A model generated the notes under the pieces. The model worked only from the letters and a program-made list of their open reading frames with translations, made no database searches and had not been told where the DNA came from. A DNA stretch of 64,000 nucleotides from an uncultured Lachnospiraceae bacterium (GTDB lineage: Bacteria; Bacillota; Clostridia; Lachnospirales; Lachnospiraceae), in the NCBI GenBank assembly GCA_902789665.1, contig CADAOY010000003.1, forward strand, positions 270,482 through 334,481, in the 5' to 3' direction. A program made the translations under genes and the position numbers. Of this stretch, positions 41,395-50,943 are shown one piece after another (positions within the stretch are counted from its first letter, which is position 1; each line of letters starts with the position of its first letter).

Positions 41395-42501
41395 TTATAA
41401 ATTAATATTTACCGGCATTACAATGTAAATATAAGAATCATTATCATCTCTTATGAAGCAAGGATTCTTCTGACTCATGAAGAAAAGACTAACTTCATCA
41501 TCATCAATTGCCTTAAGAGCATCCAGTAAGAATTTAGGATTTAAAGCAATTTTAATATTAATTCCTTCAGTATTTATAAATAACTTATCATAGTAAGAAC
41601 CATAATTTGTTACCAGTTTAACTTCAAATACATCTTTATTAATATCAATAATTACAGGCTTCTTATCTTCTTTAATAAGTGGAAGTGTTCTCTCCAGGCT
41701 GTTAACAAGTTCACTTCTGTTAAAAGTAGCCTTTGTTTCATAATCTTTAATAAAGAAATTATCAATATTAATGAATTTACCATCAATTAATCTTACAACA
41801 ATTAATGTTTCATCATATTCAAATGCCAAATGACTTGGCATAAAATATAATGTTATGCTCTTTTCCGGATCTGAACCAATTAATTTAATAATTTCCTTTA
41901 AGCTCTTTCCAGGAATAACAATTTCTTTATCAAGTGAAGCATCATCAACTTTCTGGTTACGTACTGATACTCTGTTTCCATCAATACCTTTAATACATAA
42001 ATTACCATTTCTTATAATAAATGATTCACCACTTAAAACCTTATTGGCATTTGATTCACTAATAGAGAAAATTGTTTTTGTTATCATGTTCTTTAAAATA
42101 AGTTCATTAATAACAAGTTTTTCTTCTCTCTTAATTGGAGCCAGATCATTAAAGCTGTCTCCATCTTTACCATTAATGTTATATTCAATTGAACCACTCT
42201 TAATGGTTACAACTAAATTATCATCTGTATAAATATTTATTTCACCATCAGGAATATTTCTGATAGTATCCTGTAAGAAATGAGCAGCAATTGCTATCTT
42301 ACCATTTTTAATAATCTTTCCTTCAACTACTGTTTCAATACCAATCTCTTCATTATTGGCTACAAATCTTATTTTATTGGATGAAGCATCTATTAAAAGA
42401 CATTCATATAATGAATTAACATATCTGTTGGAATTATCTACAGCTTTAATAACTGTATTAATACCATCCAATAAATCGTTTTTGGAAATACTGATCTGCA
42501 T
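41395..42501 (-). CDS. dnaN: DNA polymerase III sliding clamp, beta subunit
   Basis: DnaN forms the ring-shaped processivity clamp. The 368 residues fit three similar clamp domains, and the C-terminus YIYIVMPVNI matches the conserved PMR/PVN-type end. GACAGGAGGCACTT precedes ATG 42501, an ideal ribosome site. It is separated from dnaA by 210 bp that holds DnaA-box-like sites. Confidence 0.97.
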   Translation of the reverse strand: MQISISKNDLLDGINTVIKAVDNSNRYVNSLYECLLIDASSNKIRFVANNEEIGIETVVEGKIIKNGKIAIAAHFLQDTIRNIPDGEINIYTDDNLVVTIKSGSIEYNINGKDGDSFNDLAPIKREEKLVINELILKNMITKTIFSISESNANKVLSGESFIIRNGNLCIKGIDGNRVSVRNQKVDDASLDKEIVIPGKSLKEIIKLIGSDPEKSITLYFMPSHLAFEYDETLIVVRLIDGKFINIDNFFIKDYETKATFNRSELVNSLERTLPLIKEDKKPVIIDINKDVFEVKLVTNYGSYYDKLFINTEGINIKIALNPKFLLDALKAIDDDEVSLFFMSQKNPCFIRDDNDSYIYIVMPVNINL

Positions 42502-42711
42502 AAGTGCCTCCTGTCTTAAATTAATTAACTAATTAATTAAAAATAAATAATATAGTAAGTTAAATAATAGTAATAATAATAAGGTGTGTTTATATGTTGA
42601 TAAATGCCTTAAAGCCTTGTAAAATAAGGATTTCTTTAATTTATAAGATGTTTTTAATTATTTATAAATGTAAGATTTGTCAGCATTAATCCACAAAAAA
42701 TATTTATTACA
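42502..42711. other. dnaA-dnaN intergenic region with DnaA-box-like sites (oriC part)
   Basis: A 210-bp very AT-rich gap with TGTTGATAA (42595-42603, the complement of TTATCAACA) and TAATCCACA (42687-42695), each one mismatch from the DnaA box TTATCCACA. In Firmicutes, origins often have two DnaA-box clusters flanking dnaA; this would be the minor one. It must also hold any dnaN-specific promoter, which I cannot place with confidence. Confidence 0.55.
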
Positions 42712-44094
42712 TTAATATATAGAAGAAATTTTATTCTTAATAACTTCTATTTCATTTCTAAAATTCTCGTCTTTTTCAACTTTTTCCTTAATCTTATTGG
42801 ATCCGGAAATAACAGTTGAATGATCTTTTCTGTCTAATAGTTTTGCTATATTCTGCTGTGTTTCTCCAGTCATGGTTGAACAGAGATAGTAAATAATCTG
42901 TCTTGGAAATACTACTTCTGATCTTCTGCTGGATGATAAAAGCTCTGAAATATCAATATTATAATGTTCAGCTACTGCATTCATAATCTTCTGAGGAGTT
43001 ATAGGTCTCTTCTTATTAAAAGATATATATTCTTTAATAGCTTCATTAACATGTTCTATTGTAATATCCTTAATTCCATATATTCTTGCATACTGAATAA
43101 CATTCTTATATGCACCTTCAAGTGATCTGATATCAGTATCTACATTAGTAGATATATAGGAAAGAACTTCATCATTAAAGATATTATTATGCTGACCATT
43201 TAATTTTTGTAAAATGGCATATCTTGTTTCATATGAAGGTGGCTGAATATCAGCAATTAAGCCCATGGAGAATCTTGAAATATATCTTTCATCAAAATCC
43301 TCGAATTCCTTTGGTGGCTTATCAGATGAAATAACAATGGCTTTATTGTTATTACATAAGTATTCAAATGTATAGAAGAATTCTTCCATTGAAGATTTCT
43401 TATCTTTAATAAACTGGATATCATCAAATAGCAAAATATCCACCGAGAGATATTTCTTCCTGAAAGCATCTATAATATTCTGCTTACCACCACTAATGGC
43501 AGGAATAAGTTCATTAAGGAAAGATTTACAATTCACATAAAGAACATTCTTGGTATTATCTTTCTCTAATATATAATGACCAATTGAATGAAGCAGATGT
43601 GTCTTACCAAGTCCTGAATTACCATATATAAATAAAGGATTAAATTCAATTCCCGGAGCATTGGCTACAGCAACTGATGCCTCAAGGGCAAAAGAGTTAT
43701 TATCTCCTCTTACAAAATTATCAAATGTAAATTTAGGATTAAGATTAGATTTCTCAATAAGATTAAAATCAAGTTTTGTAGTATTAGTCTTCTGAGTTAC
43801 ATCTTCTTCTTCAGATTTAAATATTACATTATAGGAAATACCATCATTAATGAATTCCGTTACTGTAACTGTGAAAAAGTCTGTATAACTCTTGGTAATG
43901 AAACTAATAATACTCTTCTTATTAGGAATAATAATGTAAACTGTATTTTCACTGATGGAATCCAGTTTCATATTATCTATGAAAGTATCATATGCTACAT
44001 TGGAAATATCGTATGTATCTTTTACTGTTTTCTTAATTTTATCCCAGTTATCATTAAGAAGATAAAATTTCTCAATTTCAGTCATCAATTTCAA
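42712..44094 (-). CDS. dnaA: Chromosomal replication initiator DnaA
   Basis: DnaA binds DnaA boxes and melts the origin. The 460-residue protein has domain I (1 to about 95), AAA+ domain III with Walker A GNSGLGKTH (about 156-164) and Walker B ILLFDDIQFI (about 217-226), and domain IV with the DnaA signature RKDHSTVISGSNKI (about 425-438). The frame opens at TTG 44094, 4 nt after AGGAG; ATG 44085 is the alternative but is 13 nt from it. Divergent from rpmH across the main origin region. Confidence 0.98.
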   Translation of the reverse strand: MKLMTEIEKFYLLNDNWDKIKKTVKDTYDISNVAYDTFIDNMKLDSISENTVYIIIPNKKSIISFITKSYTDFFTVTVTEFINDGISYNVIFKSEEEDVTQKTNTTKLDFNLIEKSNLNPKFTFDNFVRGDNNSFALEASVAVANAPGIEFNPLFIYGNSGLGKTHLLHSIGHYILEKDNTKNVLYVNCKSFLNELIPAISGGKQNIIDAFRKKYLSVDILLFDDIQFIKDKKSSMEEFFYTFEYLCNNNKAIVISSDKPPKEFEDFDERYISRFSMGLIADIQPPSYETRYAILQKLNGQHNNIFNDEVLSYISTNVDTDIRSLEGAYKNVIQYARIYGIKDITIEHVNEAIKEYISFNKKRPITPQKIMNAVAEHYNIDISELLSSSRRSEVVFPRQIIYYLCSTMTGETQQNIAKLLDRKDHSTVISGSNKIKEKVEKDENFRNEIEVIKNKISSIY

Positions 44095-44131
44095 ATTGCT
44101 CCTAATTTTAACAACAATTAACTCCTTATAT

Positions 44132-44160
44132 ATAATACCTTAAAATGTTAAAAATTTCAA
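44132..44160 (-). promoter_or_regulatory. dnaA promoter
   Basis: On the minus strand TTGAAA (44155-44160), 17-nt spacer, TATTAT (44132-44137), ending about 38 nt before the dnaA start. Nearby DnaA boxes (44253-44338) would allow autoregulation. Confidence 0.65.
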
Positions 44161-44433
44161 ACTTTAACTTTAATAATTATGTAAACTAAAATGGTAAAAA
44201 TAAAATATTTATAAACAATTTTAACCCAGTTATATAAACCTTTATTTAAAAGTTATACACAAAAAAAGATGGTAAAATAGGGATTTTTATTAATTATAAC
44301 CATTATTTATCAACAAGTTATTCACATTTTGGGGATAACATTATGTAAAACTATTATGAGAAACCTGGTATTATAAAAAAATTATAAATCCTTTATTTTA
44401 GGCATTTTTATTGATAATATTATTAATTTTTAG
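44161..44433. other. Main oriC region: DnaA boxes and AT-rich unwinding stretch
   Basis: Between dnaA and rpmH. DnaA-box-like sites: TTATACACA (44253-44261), TTATCAACA (44307-44315), TTATTCACA (44318-44326) and TGGGGATAA (44330-44338, complement TTATCCCCA), each one mismatch from TTATCCACA. The last three are packed within 32 bp. The adjoining 44340-44433 is almost pure A/T with runs of T and A, a plausible DNA-unwinding element. Assignment rests on gene context, box clustering and strand switch of genes. Confidence 0.85.
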
Positions 44434-44462
44434 TTGACGTAAAAAAATATTTCATTTATAAT
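44434..44462 (+). promoter_or_regulatory. rpmH promoter
   Basis: TTGACG (44434-44439), a 17-nt spacer and a perfect TATAAT (44457-44462), 39 nt before the rpmH start. It would drive rpmH-rnpA-yidD-yidC-jag. Confidence 0.85.
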
Positions 44463-44501
44463 CGATTTGTGTTTCCACACGAGAAAAGGAGGTGCCTATC
44501 T

Positions 44502-44636
44502 ATGAAAATGACATTTCAGCCTAAGAAAAGACAGAGAGCAAAAGTTCATGGTTTCAGATCAAGAATGAGCAGTGCCGGCGGAAGAAAAGTTCTTGCAGCA
44601 AGAAGAGCTAAAGGAAGAAAGAAATTATCAGCATAG
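44502..44636 (+). CDS. rpmH: 50S ribosomal protein L34
   Basis: A 44-residue, very basic protein beginning [18 protein letters not shown] and containing [11 protein letters not shown] and [13 protein letters not shown], the universal L34 pattern. AAAAGGAGGTGCCTATCT precedes the ATG. Its position next to rnpA and facing away from dnaA is conserved across bacteria. Confidence 0.99.
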   Translation: MKMTFQPKKRQRAKVHGFRSRMSSAGGRKVLAARRAKGRKKLSA

Positions 44637-44660
44637 GCCGCATTTATTGTGGTCTTTTTT
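44636..44660 (+). terminator. Attenuating terminator between rpmH and rnpA
   Basis: GGCCGCA (44636-44642) and TGTGGTC (44648-44654) pair over 7 bp with two wobbles, followed immediately by TTTTTT. It lies right after the L34 stop and would lower rnpA expression relative to rpmH. Confidence 0.7.
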
Positions 44661-44677
44661 CTTCTTATAAGAAAAAT

Positions 44678-45040
44678 ATGTTAAAAACAGTTTCATTAAA
44701 GAATAATACTGATTTTAAAAGAGTTTATAATTCAGGCAAGTCACAGGGAAATAAATATTTAGTAATGTACGTTGTGGAAAACGGACTTGGAATTAACAGA
44801 CTTGGAATATCAGTAAGCAAAAAAGTAGGTAACAGTGTAATCAGACACAGAGTTAAACGTCTGGTTAAAGAAACTTACAGACTACATGAAGATTTGTTTA
44901 ATAGTGGTTTAGACATAGTAGTTATAGGCAGAATGTCTGCAGCAACTGCAGATTACGGGCATATTGAGAATGCTCTTATCCGTCTATCTAATCTTCATCA
45001 TATTATTAATAATGAAAAAAATATTAATAGGATCGATTAA
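44678..45040 (+). CDS. rnpA: Ribonuclease P protein component
   Basis: RnpA assists the RNase P ribozyme in cutting tRNA 5' leaders. The 120-residue protein has the family signature [21 protein letters not shown] in order (about 47-67). A weak ribosome site precedes ATG 44678 (AAGAAAAAT). The end overlaps yidD by 29 nt. Confidence 0.97.
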   Translation: MLKTVSLKNNTDFKRVYNSGKSQGNKYLVMYVVENGLGINRLGISVSKKVGNSVIRHRVKRLVKETYRLHEDLFNSGLDIVVIGRMSAATADYGHIENALIRLSNLHHIINNEKNINRID

Positions 45041-45221
45041 AACATATCAAAAATATATATCTCCATATAAGTCGACCAAATGTCCTTATTTTCCATCATG
45101 TTCATGTTATGGATTGCAGGCTGTTGAAAAGCACGGGGCAATAAAAGGGTCGGCTTTAACTGCGTGGAGAATACTTCGTTGTAATCCTTTTTCTAAAGGC
45201 GGATATGATCCGGTTCCCTAA
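45012..45221 (+). CDS. yidD: Membrane protein insertion efficiency factor YidD
   Basis: A 69-residue protein with [20 protein letters not shown] and [16 protein letters not shown], the YidD (Haemolytic) family signature with three conserved Cys. I start it at ATG 45012 because [18 protein letters not shown] is the family N-terminus; the frame extends upstream to 44964 inside rnpA. It overlaps rnpA by 29 nt and aids YidC-dependent membrane insertion. Confidence 0.95.
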   Translation: MKKILIGSIKTYQKYISPYKSTKCPYFPSCSCYGLQAVEKHGAIKGSALTAWRILRCNPFSKGGYDPVP

Positions 45222-45251
45222 CGATTCTGTTTTTATTTAGGAGGAAAGTTA

Positions 45252-46715
45252 GTGTTTTATTGTTTATTAACTCAGAATTCTTCCTTTATTATTGGACCGG
45301 TTTCCAAATTGCTTGGTCTTATAATGCAGGGAATCTTCTGGGTACAGAATTTTGTAATAAATCTATTTGGTAAAGAAGGTGTATGGTATCCAAATATAGG
45401 TTTATCAATAATTATTTTTACAATTATTATTTACCTTTTATTATTACCTCTTACCATTAAACAGCAGAAATTCTCCAAGTTTTCTGCAATTATGAATCCT
45501 GAAATCAAGAAAATTCAGGATAAATACAAAGGCAAAACTGATAATGAATCAATGACAAAGATGCAGCAGGAAACATCAGCTGTATATGCCAAGTATGGAG
45601 TATCTCCTACAGGCAGCTGTCTTCAGCTTCTTATTCAGATGCCAATTCTTTTAGCACTTTACAGAGTAATTTATGCCATACCGGCCTATGTTAAGGAAGT
45701 TAAAACTGCTTTCTTTCCATTAGTAAATAATCTTATTGTTCAAAGTGACAGTAATACTTTTATTAAGGAATTACAGGCTGCGGCTTATTTTAAAAAACAG
45801 TTTAAGGGCGAGGTTTTTGAAGCTGAGGCTTTTGCCAAAGTTCAGGATACTGTATCTGCAGCACTTGCTACTTCAGCTAATCCAACATTTACAGATACTG
45901 ATGTAATTACAGTTCAGAATGCATTTATTGATGTACTTAACAGATGTAGTACAAAGGAATGGGCTTCAATTGCTGACAAGTTTTCTGCTTTAGGACCGGA
46001 TATTGCAAGTACAATTGAAAGACTTGATAAATATAATGTATTTTTAGGTCTTAACATGGGTTATTCACCAAGTAACCTCATTCTTAATGAACTTGGTGTT
46101 GATCATATCTTTAAGCAGTTTGGTTCAATTAACTGGTCCGGTGCTAACTGGTGGATTATTATTGGTGCAGTAATGATTCCTGTGCTGGCGGCTTTTACCC
46201 AGTGGCTTAATGTTAAATTAAGTCCTCAGGCTAATACCAATACAGAGCCTGGTCAGGAAGAAAATCCAATGATGCAGTCCATGAAGATGATGAATGTTAC
46301 AATGCCGCTTATGTCTGCAGTATTTTGTTTGACACTTCCATCAGGTATGGGTGTTTACTGGATTGCCGGTGCTGTTGTAAGAACAATTCAGCAGATCATT
46401 ATAAATAAGTATATTGATAAAATGGATATTGATGCAGTAATTGCCAAGAATGTTGAAAAATATAATAAAAAGCTTGAAAAGGGCGGAACTTTAACTCAGA
46501 ATATTGCCAAGCTTGCCAATACAAATACTGCAAATATCAATAATAGCAGTAATACAAAGCCAAGCTCAAATTTAAGCAAAGAAGAAAGAGAAGCTCAGAT
46601 TAAAAAAGCAACAGAGTACCTTAATAAGTCTAATAATAAAAAGTCAGGTACGGGGGGAAGTTTAGCTTCCAAGGCTAACTTAGTTAAAGACTATAATGAG
46701 AGGAATAATAAATAA
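45252..46715 (+). CDS. yidC: Membrane protein insertase YidC/OxaA
   Basis: YidC inserts and folds membrane proteins with or without SecYEG. The 487-residue Gram-positive-type protein has five membrane helices, with the cytoplasmic charged hairpin QQKFSKFSAIMNPEIKKIQ after helix 1. Notable features: a GTG start (45252; AGGAGGAAAGTTA upstream), no lipobox at the N-terminus, and an extended external segment of about 120 residues (about 160-280) between helices. The tail is Asn/Lys-rich. The stop shares a base with jag's ATG. Confidence 0.96.
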   Translation: MFYCLLTQNSSFIIGPVSKLLGLIMQGIFWVQNFVINLFGKEGVWYPNIGLSIIIFTIIIYLLLLPLTIKQQKFSKFSAIMNPEIKKIQDKYKGKTDNESMTKMQQETSAVYAKYGVSPTGSCLQLLIQMPILLALYRVIYAIPAYVKEVKTAFFPLVNNLIVQSDSNTFIKELQAAAYFKKQFKGEVFEAEAFAKVQDTVSAALATSANPTFTDTDVITVQNAFIDVLNRCSTKEWASIADKFSALGPDIASTIERLDKYNVFLGLNMGYSPSNLILNELGVDHIFKQFGSINWSGANWWIIIGAVMIPVLAAFTQWLNVKLSPQANTNTEPGQEENPMMQSMKMMNVTMPLMSAVFCLTLPSGMGVYWIAGAVVRTIQQIIINKYIDKMDIDAVIAKNVEKYNKKLEKGGTLTQNIAKLANTNTANINNSSNTKPSSNLSKEEREAQIKKATEYLNKSNNKKSGTGGSLASKANLVKDYNERNNK

Positions 46716-47500
46716 TGGATGCAAATTTAGAATATAAAGAGTTTACCGGAAAAACTAAAGATGATGCAATTACCAATGCTTGCCAGAGTTTTCTTGTAGC
46801 CAGTGATTGCCTTGATTATGTAGTTATTGATGAAGGTTCATCAGGATTTCTTGGTTTTAATTCCAAGCCGGTAGTTATTAAAGCAAGAGTTAAGTCTGAT
46901 GAAGAAATTGCCAGGGCTAAAGAAGAAGCTGCAAAGAAGGCTGCTGAAGAAGAGGCGGTTAAAGATGCAGCAAAAAAAGCTAAAGAGCAGGCAAGCAAAA
47001 TCGTTGAAAATGTTACCGGCGCTGCATCAGAGAAGAAAGCTTCAGATGTTGATATTGAAGAAGTTGCAGTTAAGTTTCTTAAAGAAGTACTTAAGGCAAT
47101 GGATGTTGAAGCTGAAATTAAGACTGAATTAAATGATGAAGAATTAAATGTTGAATTAAGTGGTAATGATACTTCTTATATTATTGGTAAGAGAGGTCAG
47201 ACACTTGATTCCCTTCAGTATCTTATTTCTCTTGTAATTAACAAATATACAGATAAGTATGTAAGAGTTAAAGTTGATACAGAGAATTACAGAGAAAGAA
47301 GAAAACAGACTCTTGAAAATCTTGCAAGAAATATTGCAAAGAATGTTAAGAGAACAAGAAGAGCTACTACTTTAGAGCCTATGAATCCATATGAAAGAAG
47401 AATTATTCATTCAGCACTTCAGGGTGATAAGTATGTAGAGACACATTCTGAGGGTGAAGAGCCATATAGAAAAGTTGTTATTTCTCCAAAGAGAGGATAA
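46715..47500 (+). CDS. jag: RNA-binding protein Jag/KhpB
   Basis: A 261-residue protein with a Jag-N domain (1-55, EFTGKTKDDAITNAC ... GFLGFNSKP), an Ala/Lys/Glu-rich helical linker (about 65-110), a KH domain (about 120-180, GKRGQTLDSLQYL) and a C-terminal R3H domain (about 200-261, EPMNPYERRIIHSAL, RRKV-like end). KhpB with KhpA is a global RNA chaperone in Gram-positives. Co-translated with yidC through a 1-nt stop/start overlap. Confidence 0.96.
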   Translation: MDANLEYKEFTGKTKDDAITNACQSFLVASDCLDYVVIDEGSSGFLGFNSKPVVIKARVKSDEEIARAKEEAAKKAAEEEAVKDAAKKAKEQASKIVENVTGAASEKKASDVDIEEVAVKFLKEVLKAMDVEAEIKTELNDEELNVELSGNDTSYIIGKRGQTLDSLQYLISLVINKYTDKYVRVKVDTENYRERRKQTLENLARNIAKNVKRTRRATTLEPMNPYERRIIHSALQGDKYVETHSEGEEPYRKVVISPKRG

Positions 47501-47540
47501 ATTAAAGTGGCAACCTCCTAAGGTTTGTATATGATATAAT

Positions 47541-47568
47541 AAAGCTGTCTTTATAGGCAGCTTTTATT
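47541..47568 (+). terminator. Terminator of the rpmH-jag transcript
   Basis: AAAGCTGTC (47541-47549) and GGCAGCTTT (47556-47564) pair over 9 bp (one wobble) with a 6-nt loop, then TATT. It ends 20 nt before mnmE, so mnmE either depends on readthrough or has a promoter I cannot place. Confidence 0.7.
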
Positions 47569-47587
47569 AAAATATTTGGGAATTAAT

Positions 47588-48982
47588 ATGGATACTTACA
47601 GATTAGATGACTGCATATGTGCAATTAGTTCGGGACTTGCTCCATCCGGTATAGGTATAGTAAGGATGTCAGGCGAAGGATGTATTGATATTGCAGACAA
47701 AATAATTAAATTGAAAAATGGTAAACTGGCTGATAAGGAAAGTCATACCATTCACTATGGCCATATATATGATGGTGAAAAAATGGTGGATGAGATTATG
47801 GTTATTCTTATGAGAGCACCACATACCTATACCAAAGAAGATGTTGTTGAGATTAACTGTCATGGTGGTCCTTATATCATGAATAAAATCTTATATCTTC
47901 TTGCAGGTAATGGTGCAAGAATAGCTGACAGAGGCGAATTTACCAAAAGAGCTTTCTTAAATGGAAGAATAGATTTAAGTAAAGCTGAAGCAGTTATGGA
48001 TTTAATTGCATCTGAAAGTGAATATGCTGCTTCTAATTCAATATCGCAGATTGAAGGAAGTTTATATAAGGAAATTGTAAGTATTCGTGAAGACCTGCTT
48101 TATAATATTGCATATATTGAAGCAGGACTTGATGATCCGGAACATATTGATTTGGATGAATATCAGGAAACCCTGGTTTCAAAAATAAAAGAAATTATTT
48201 CCAGAGTTGATAAATTAATATCTTCTTATGATAATGGTAAAATAATTAAAGAAGGAATTACCACAGGTATCATAGGTAAGCCTAATGTTGGTAAGTCTTC
48301 ACTTCTTAATTATCTGGTGGGACATGAAAGAGCAATTGTTACTGATGTTGCAGGTACTACAAGAGATACAGTTGAAGAAACAGTTAATCTGGATGGAATT
48401 TTGCTTAAGCTTATTGATACAGCCGGAATCAGGGAATCATCAGATGTTGTTGAGGCAATTGGTATAAATAAAGCTAAAGAGATATATGAAAACGCGGACC
48501 TGATTTTGCTCCTTCTGGATAATTCTGTTGGAATTACTGAAGATGATAAGAAACTTCTTGGATTAATCAATAATAAGAAGGCCGTTATACTTATCAACAA
48601 AACTGATGTGGATAACAAAATAGAAGAGTCTGAAATAAAGAGTTTTCTTGAAGATGACAATAATGTTCATATTGTGGAAATCTCTGTTAAGAATAATATT
48701 GGTGTAGATAAAATCAGTAATATTATAAAAGAGATGTATTACAATGATGAAATAAAGTATAATGATGAAGTATGCATAAGTAATGTAAGACATAAGACTT
48801 TACTTGATGAAGCGAAGGCTCATCTTGAAGATGTTGTAAATGCAGTTTTGACTGATGTTCCTGAAGATATTTATTCAGTGGACATGTATATTTCTTATGC
48901 TAAACTTGGTGAGATAATTGGAATGGATACAGGAGAAGATGTGGTTAATGAGATTTTCTCCAAATTCTGTATGGGTAAGTAG
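47588..48982 (+). CDS. mnmE: tRNA uridine-5-carboxymethylaminomethyl modification GTPase
   Basis: MnmE with MnmG modifies U34 of tRNAs reading NNA/NNG codons. The 464 residues show an N-terminal folate domain, an inserted G domain with GKPNVGKSS (G1, about 226-234), DTAG (G3), NKTD (G4), and the C-terminal CMGK (usual C[IVL]GK) with catalytic Cys. I choose ATG 47588 over TTG 47576; MDTYRLDDCICAISS fits the family. Followed directly by mnmG with no gap. Confidence 0.97.
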   Translation: MDTYRLDDCICAISSGLAPSGIGIVRMSGEGCIDIADKIIKLKNGKLADKESHTIHYGHIYDGEKMVDEIMVILMRAPHTYTKEDVVEINCHGGPYIMNKILYLLAGNGARIADRGEFTKRAFLNGRIDLSKAEAVMDLIASESEYAASNSISQIEGSLYKEIVSIREDLLYNIAYIEAGLDDPEHIDLDEYQETLVSKIKEIISRVDKLISSYDNGKIIKEGITTGIIGKPNVGKSSLLNYLVGHERAIVTDVAGTTRDTVEETVNLDGILLKLIDTAGIRESSDVVEAIGINKAKEIYENADLILLLLDNSVGITEDDKKLLGLINNKKAVILINKTDVDNKIEESEIKSFLEDDNNVHIVEISVKNNIGVDKISNIIKEMYYNDEIKYNDEVCISNVRHKTLLDEAKAHLEDVVNAVLTDVPEDIYSVDMYISYAKLGEIIGMDTGEDVVNEIFSKFCMGK

Positions 48983-50869
48983 ATGAATAACAGTATTATT
49001 GAAACAGATATATGTGTAATAGGTGCAGGTCATGCCGGATGTGAAGCGGCACTTGCTGCAGCAAGACTTGGGTTTAAGGTTACTATTTTTACAGTGAGTG
49101 TTGAGAGTATTGCGATGATGCCTTGTAATCCTAATATTGGAGGAACTTCCAAGGGACATCTGGTTCGAGAACTTGATGCACTTGGTGGTGAGATGGGTGT
49201 CAATATTGATAAATCTTTTATTCAGTCAAAGATGCTCAATGCTTCCAAAGGTCCTGCAGTTCATTCTTTAAGAGCTCAGGCTGATAAGTCTGTTTATACT
49301 CTTAATATGAGAAAAGTTTTGGAGAATACTGAAGGCATTACCATTAAGCAGGGTGAAGTCTGTGAAATATTAACTGAAGAAGTTAATGGTATTAATACTG
49401 TTTGCGGTGTAAAAATTTATACTGGAACAATATATAAATGTAAGGCTGCAATTATCTGCAGCGGAACTTATCTTAATTCAAGATGTTTATGTGGAGAGAG
49501 TATTACATATACCGGACCAAACGGACTTCAGAGTGCAACACATCTTGGCGAGTCCCTTACCAAATTAGGTATTGGACTTAGAAGATTCAAAACAGGAACT
49601 CCTGCAAGAATGGATAAAAGAAGCCTTGATTTTTCAAAAATGGAAATCCAGTATGGTGATGAGAGAGTAGTTCCATTTTCTTTTACAACAGATCCTGAAT
49701 CAGTTCAGATAGATCAGGTTCCTGTTTATATGACTTATACCAATGAGGAAACTCATAAGATAATTAGAGCAAACCTTGACCGTTCACCTATCTATGCAGG
49801 TATCATTGAAGGAACCGGTCCAAGATACTGTCCTTCAATTGAAGACAAGGTTGTTAAGTTTGCAGATAAGGAAAGACATCAGGTATTTATTGAACCTGAA
49901 GGATTATATACTAATGAAATGTATGTTGGCGGTATGTCATCTTCCATGCCTGAAGATGTTCAGATTGCAATGTATCATACAGTACCGGGACTTGAGAATG
50001 CAGTCATAGTTCGTAATGCATATGCAATTGAGTATGATTGTTTATGTCCTGGAGAATTAACTTTGTCACTTGAACTTAAAAAGGTTAGCGGATTATTCTC
50101 TGCCGGACAGTTTAATGGAAGTTCAGGTTATGAAGAAGCTGCAGCCCAGGGCTTGATAGCCGGAATTAATGCAGCAAGAAAATTATCAGATTTGGAACCT
50201 GTTATTCTTACAAGGTCAGATGCATATATTGGTGTTTTAATTGATGACCTTGTTACTCTTGAAAATAATGAGCCATACAGAATGATGACATCAAGAGCAG
50301 AATACAGACTTATGCTTCGTCAGGACAATGCCGATCTTCGCCTTACCAAAATAGGTCATGACATTGGTCTTATCTCTGATGAAAGATATGAAAAGTTTGA
50401 ACTTAAGAAACAGATGATAGAAGATGAGATAGACAGACTTAAAAATACTTTTGTTGGTGCCAATGCAAAAGTTCAGGAATTTCTTAAGTCAATGAACTCA
50501 TCTCCACTTAAGACTGCTTTTTCTTTAGCAGACCTTATGTGTCGTCAGGAACTTGATTATGAATTAATAGCTCCAATTGATCCGGATAGAAAACCACTTC
50601 CTTCGGATGTTAAGGAACAGGTTTATATTCAGATTAAGTATGAAGGATATATTGATAAACAGCTTCAGCAGATTAATCATTTTAAAAAATTAGAAAATAA
50701 GAAATTATCTTCTGATATTGATTATAATGAAATCTCATCATTAAGACTTGAAGCAAGACAGAAATTAAATAAATTTAAACCTGAGAATATCGGACAGGCA
50801 TCACGTATCAGTGGAGTTACTCCTGCAGATATTTCTGTCTTACTTGTTTATCTGACACAGAAAAAGTAA
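48983..50869 (+). CDS. mnmG: tRNA uridine-5-carboxymethylaminomethyl modification enzyme, FAD subunit
   Basis: MnmG (GidA) is the FAD partner of MnmE. The 628-residue protein has the dinucleotide site [19 protein letters not shown] (about 11-29), the signature [16 protein letters not shown] (about 49-64), and [21 protein letters not shown] (about 369-389). ATG follows the mnmE stop codon directly, so expression is coupled. Confidence 0.98.
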   Translation: MNNSIIETDICVIGAGHAGCEAALAAARLGFKVTIFTVSVESIAMMPCNPNIGGTSKGHLVRELDALGGEMGVNIDKSFIQSKMLNASKGPAVHSLRAQADKSVYTLNMRKVLENTEGITIKQGEVCEILTEEVNGINTVCGVKIYTGTIYKCKAAIICSGTYLNSRCLCGESITYTGPNGLQSATHLGESLTKLGIGLRRFKTGTPARMDKRSLDFSKMEIQYGDERVVPFSFTTDPESVQIDQVPVYMTYTNEETHKIIRANLDRSPIYAGIIEGTGPRYCPSIEDKVVKFADKERHQVFIEPEGLYTNEMYVGGMSSSMPEDVQIAMYHTVPGLENAVIVRNAYAIEYDCLCPGELTLSLELKKVSGLFSAGQFNGSSGYEEAAAQGLIAGINAARKLSDLEPVILTRSDAYIGVLIDDLVTLENNEPYRMMTSRAEYRLMLRQDNADLRLTKIGHDIGLISDERYEKFELKKQMIEDEIDRLKNTFVGANAKVQEFLKSMNSSPLKTAFSLADLMCRQELDYELIAPIDPDRKPLPSDVKEQVYIQIKYEGYIDKQLQQINHFKKLENKKLSSDIDYNEISSLRLEARQKLNKFKPENIGQASRISGVTPADISVLLVYLTQKK

Positions 50870-50881
50870 AAATATAATTTC

Positions 50882-50931
50882 GTGGTTTTAACCACATTTT
50901 ATAAGTATATGAATTTCGTGGTTATAACCAC
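50882..50931. repeat. Tandem pair of GTGGTTWTAACCAC palindromes upstream of rsmG
   Basis: GTGGTTTTAACCAC (50882-50895) and GTGGTTATAACCAC (50918-50931), 36 bp apart, same orientation, with shared flanks (TTTC before, ATWW after). They fill most of the 74-bp mnmG-rsmG gap, 13 bp before the rsmG ATG. A regulatory or mobile role is inference. Confidence 0.8.
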
Positions 50932-50943
50932 ATAATTTAAACT

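Noticed and set aside
50882-50931. CRISPR-like array from the two tandem palindromes
   Set aside because: Only two units at one site, repeat too short, no cas genes; other copies are single and dispersed.
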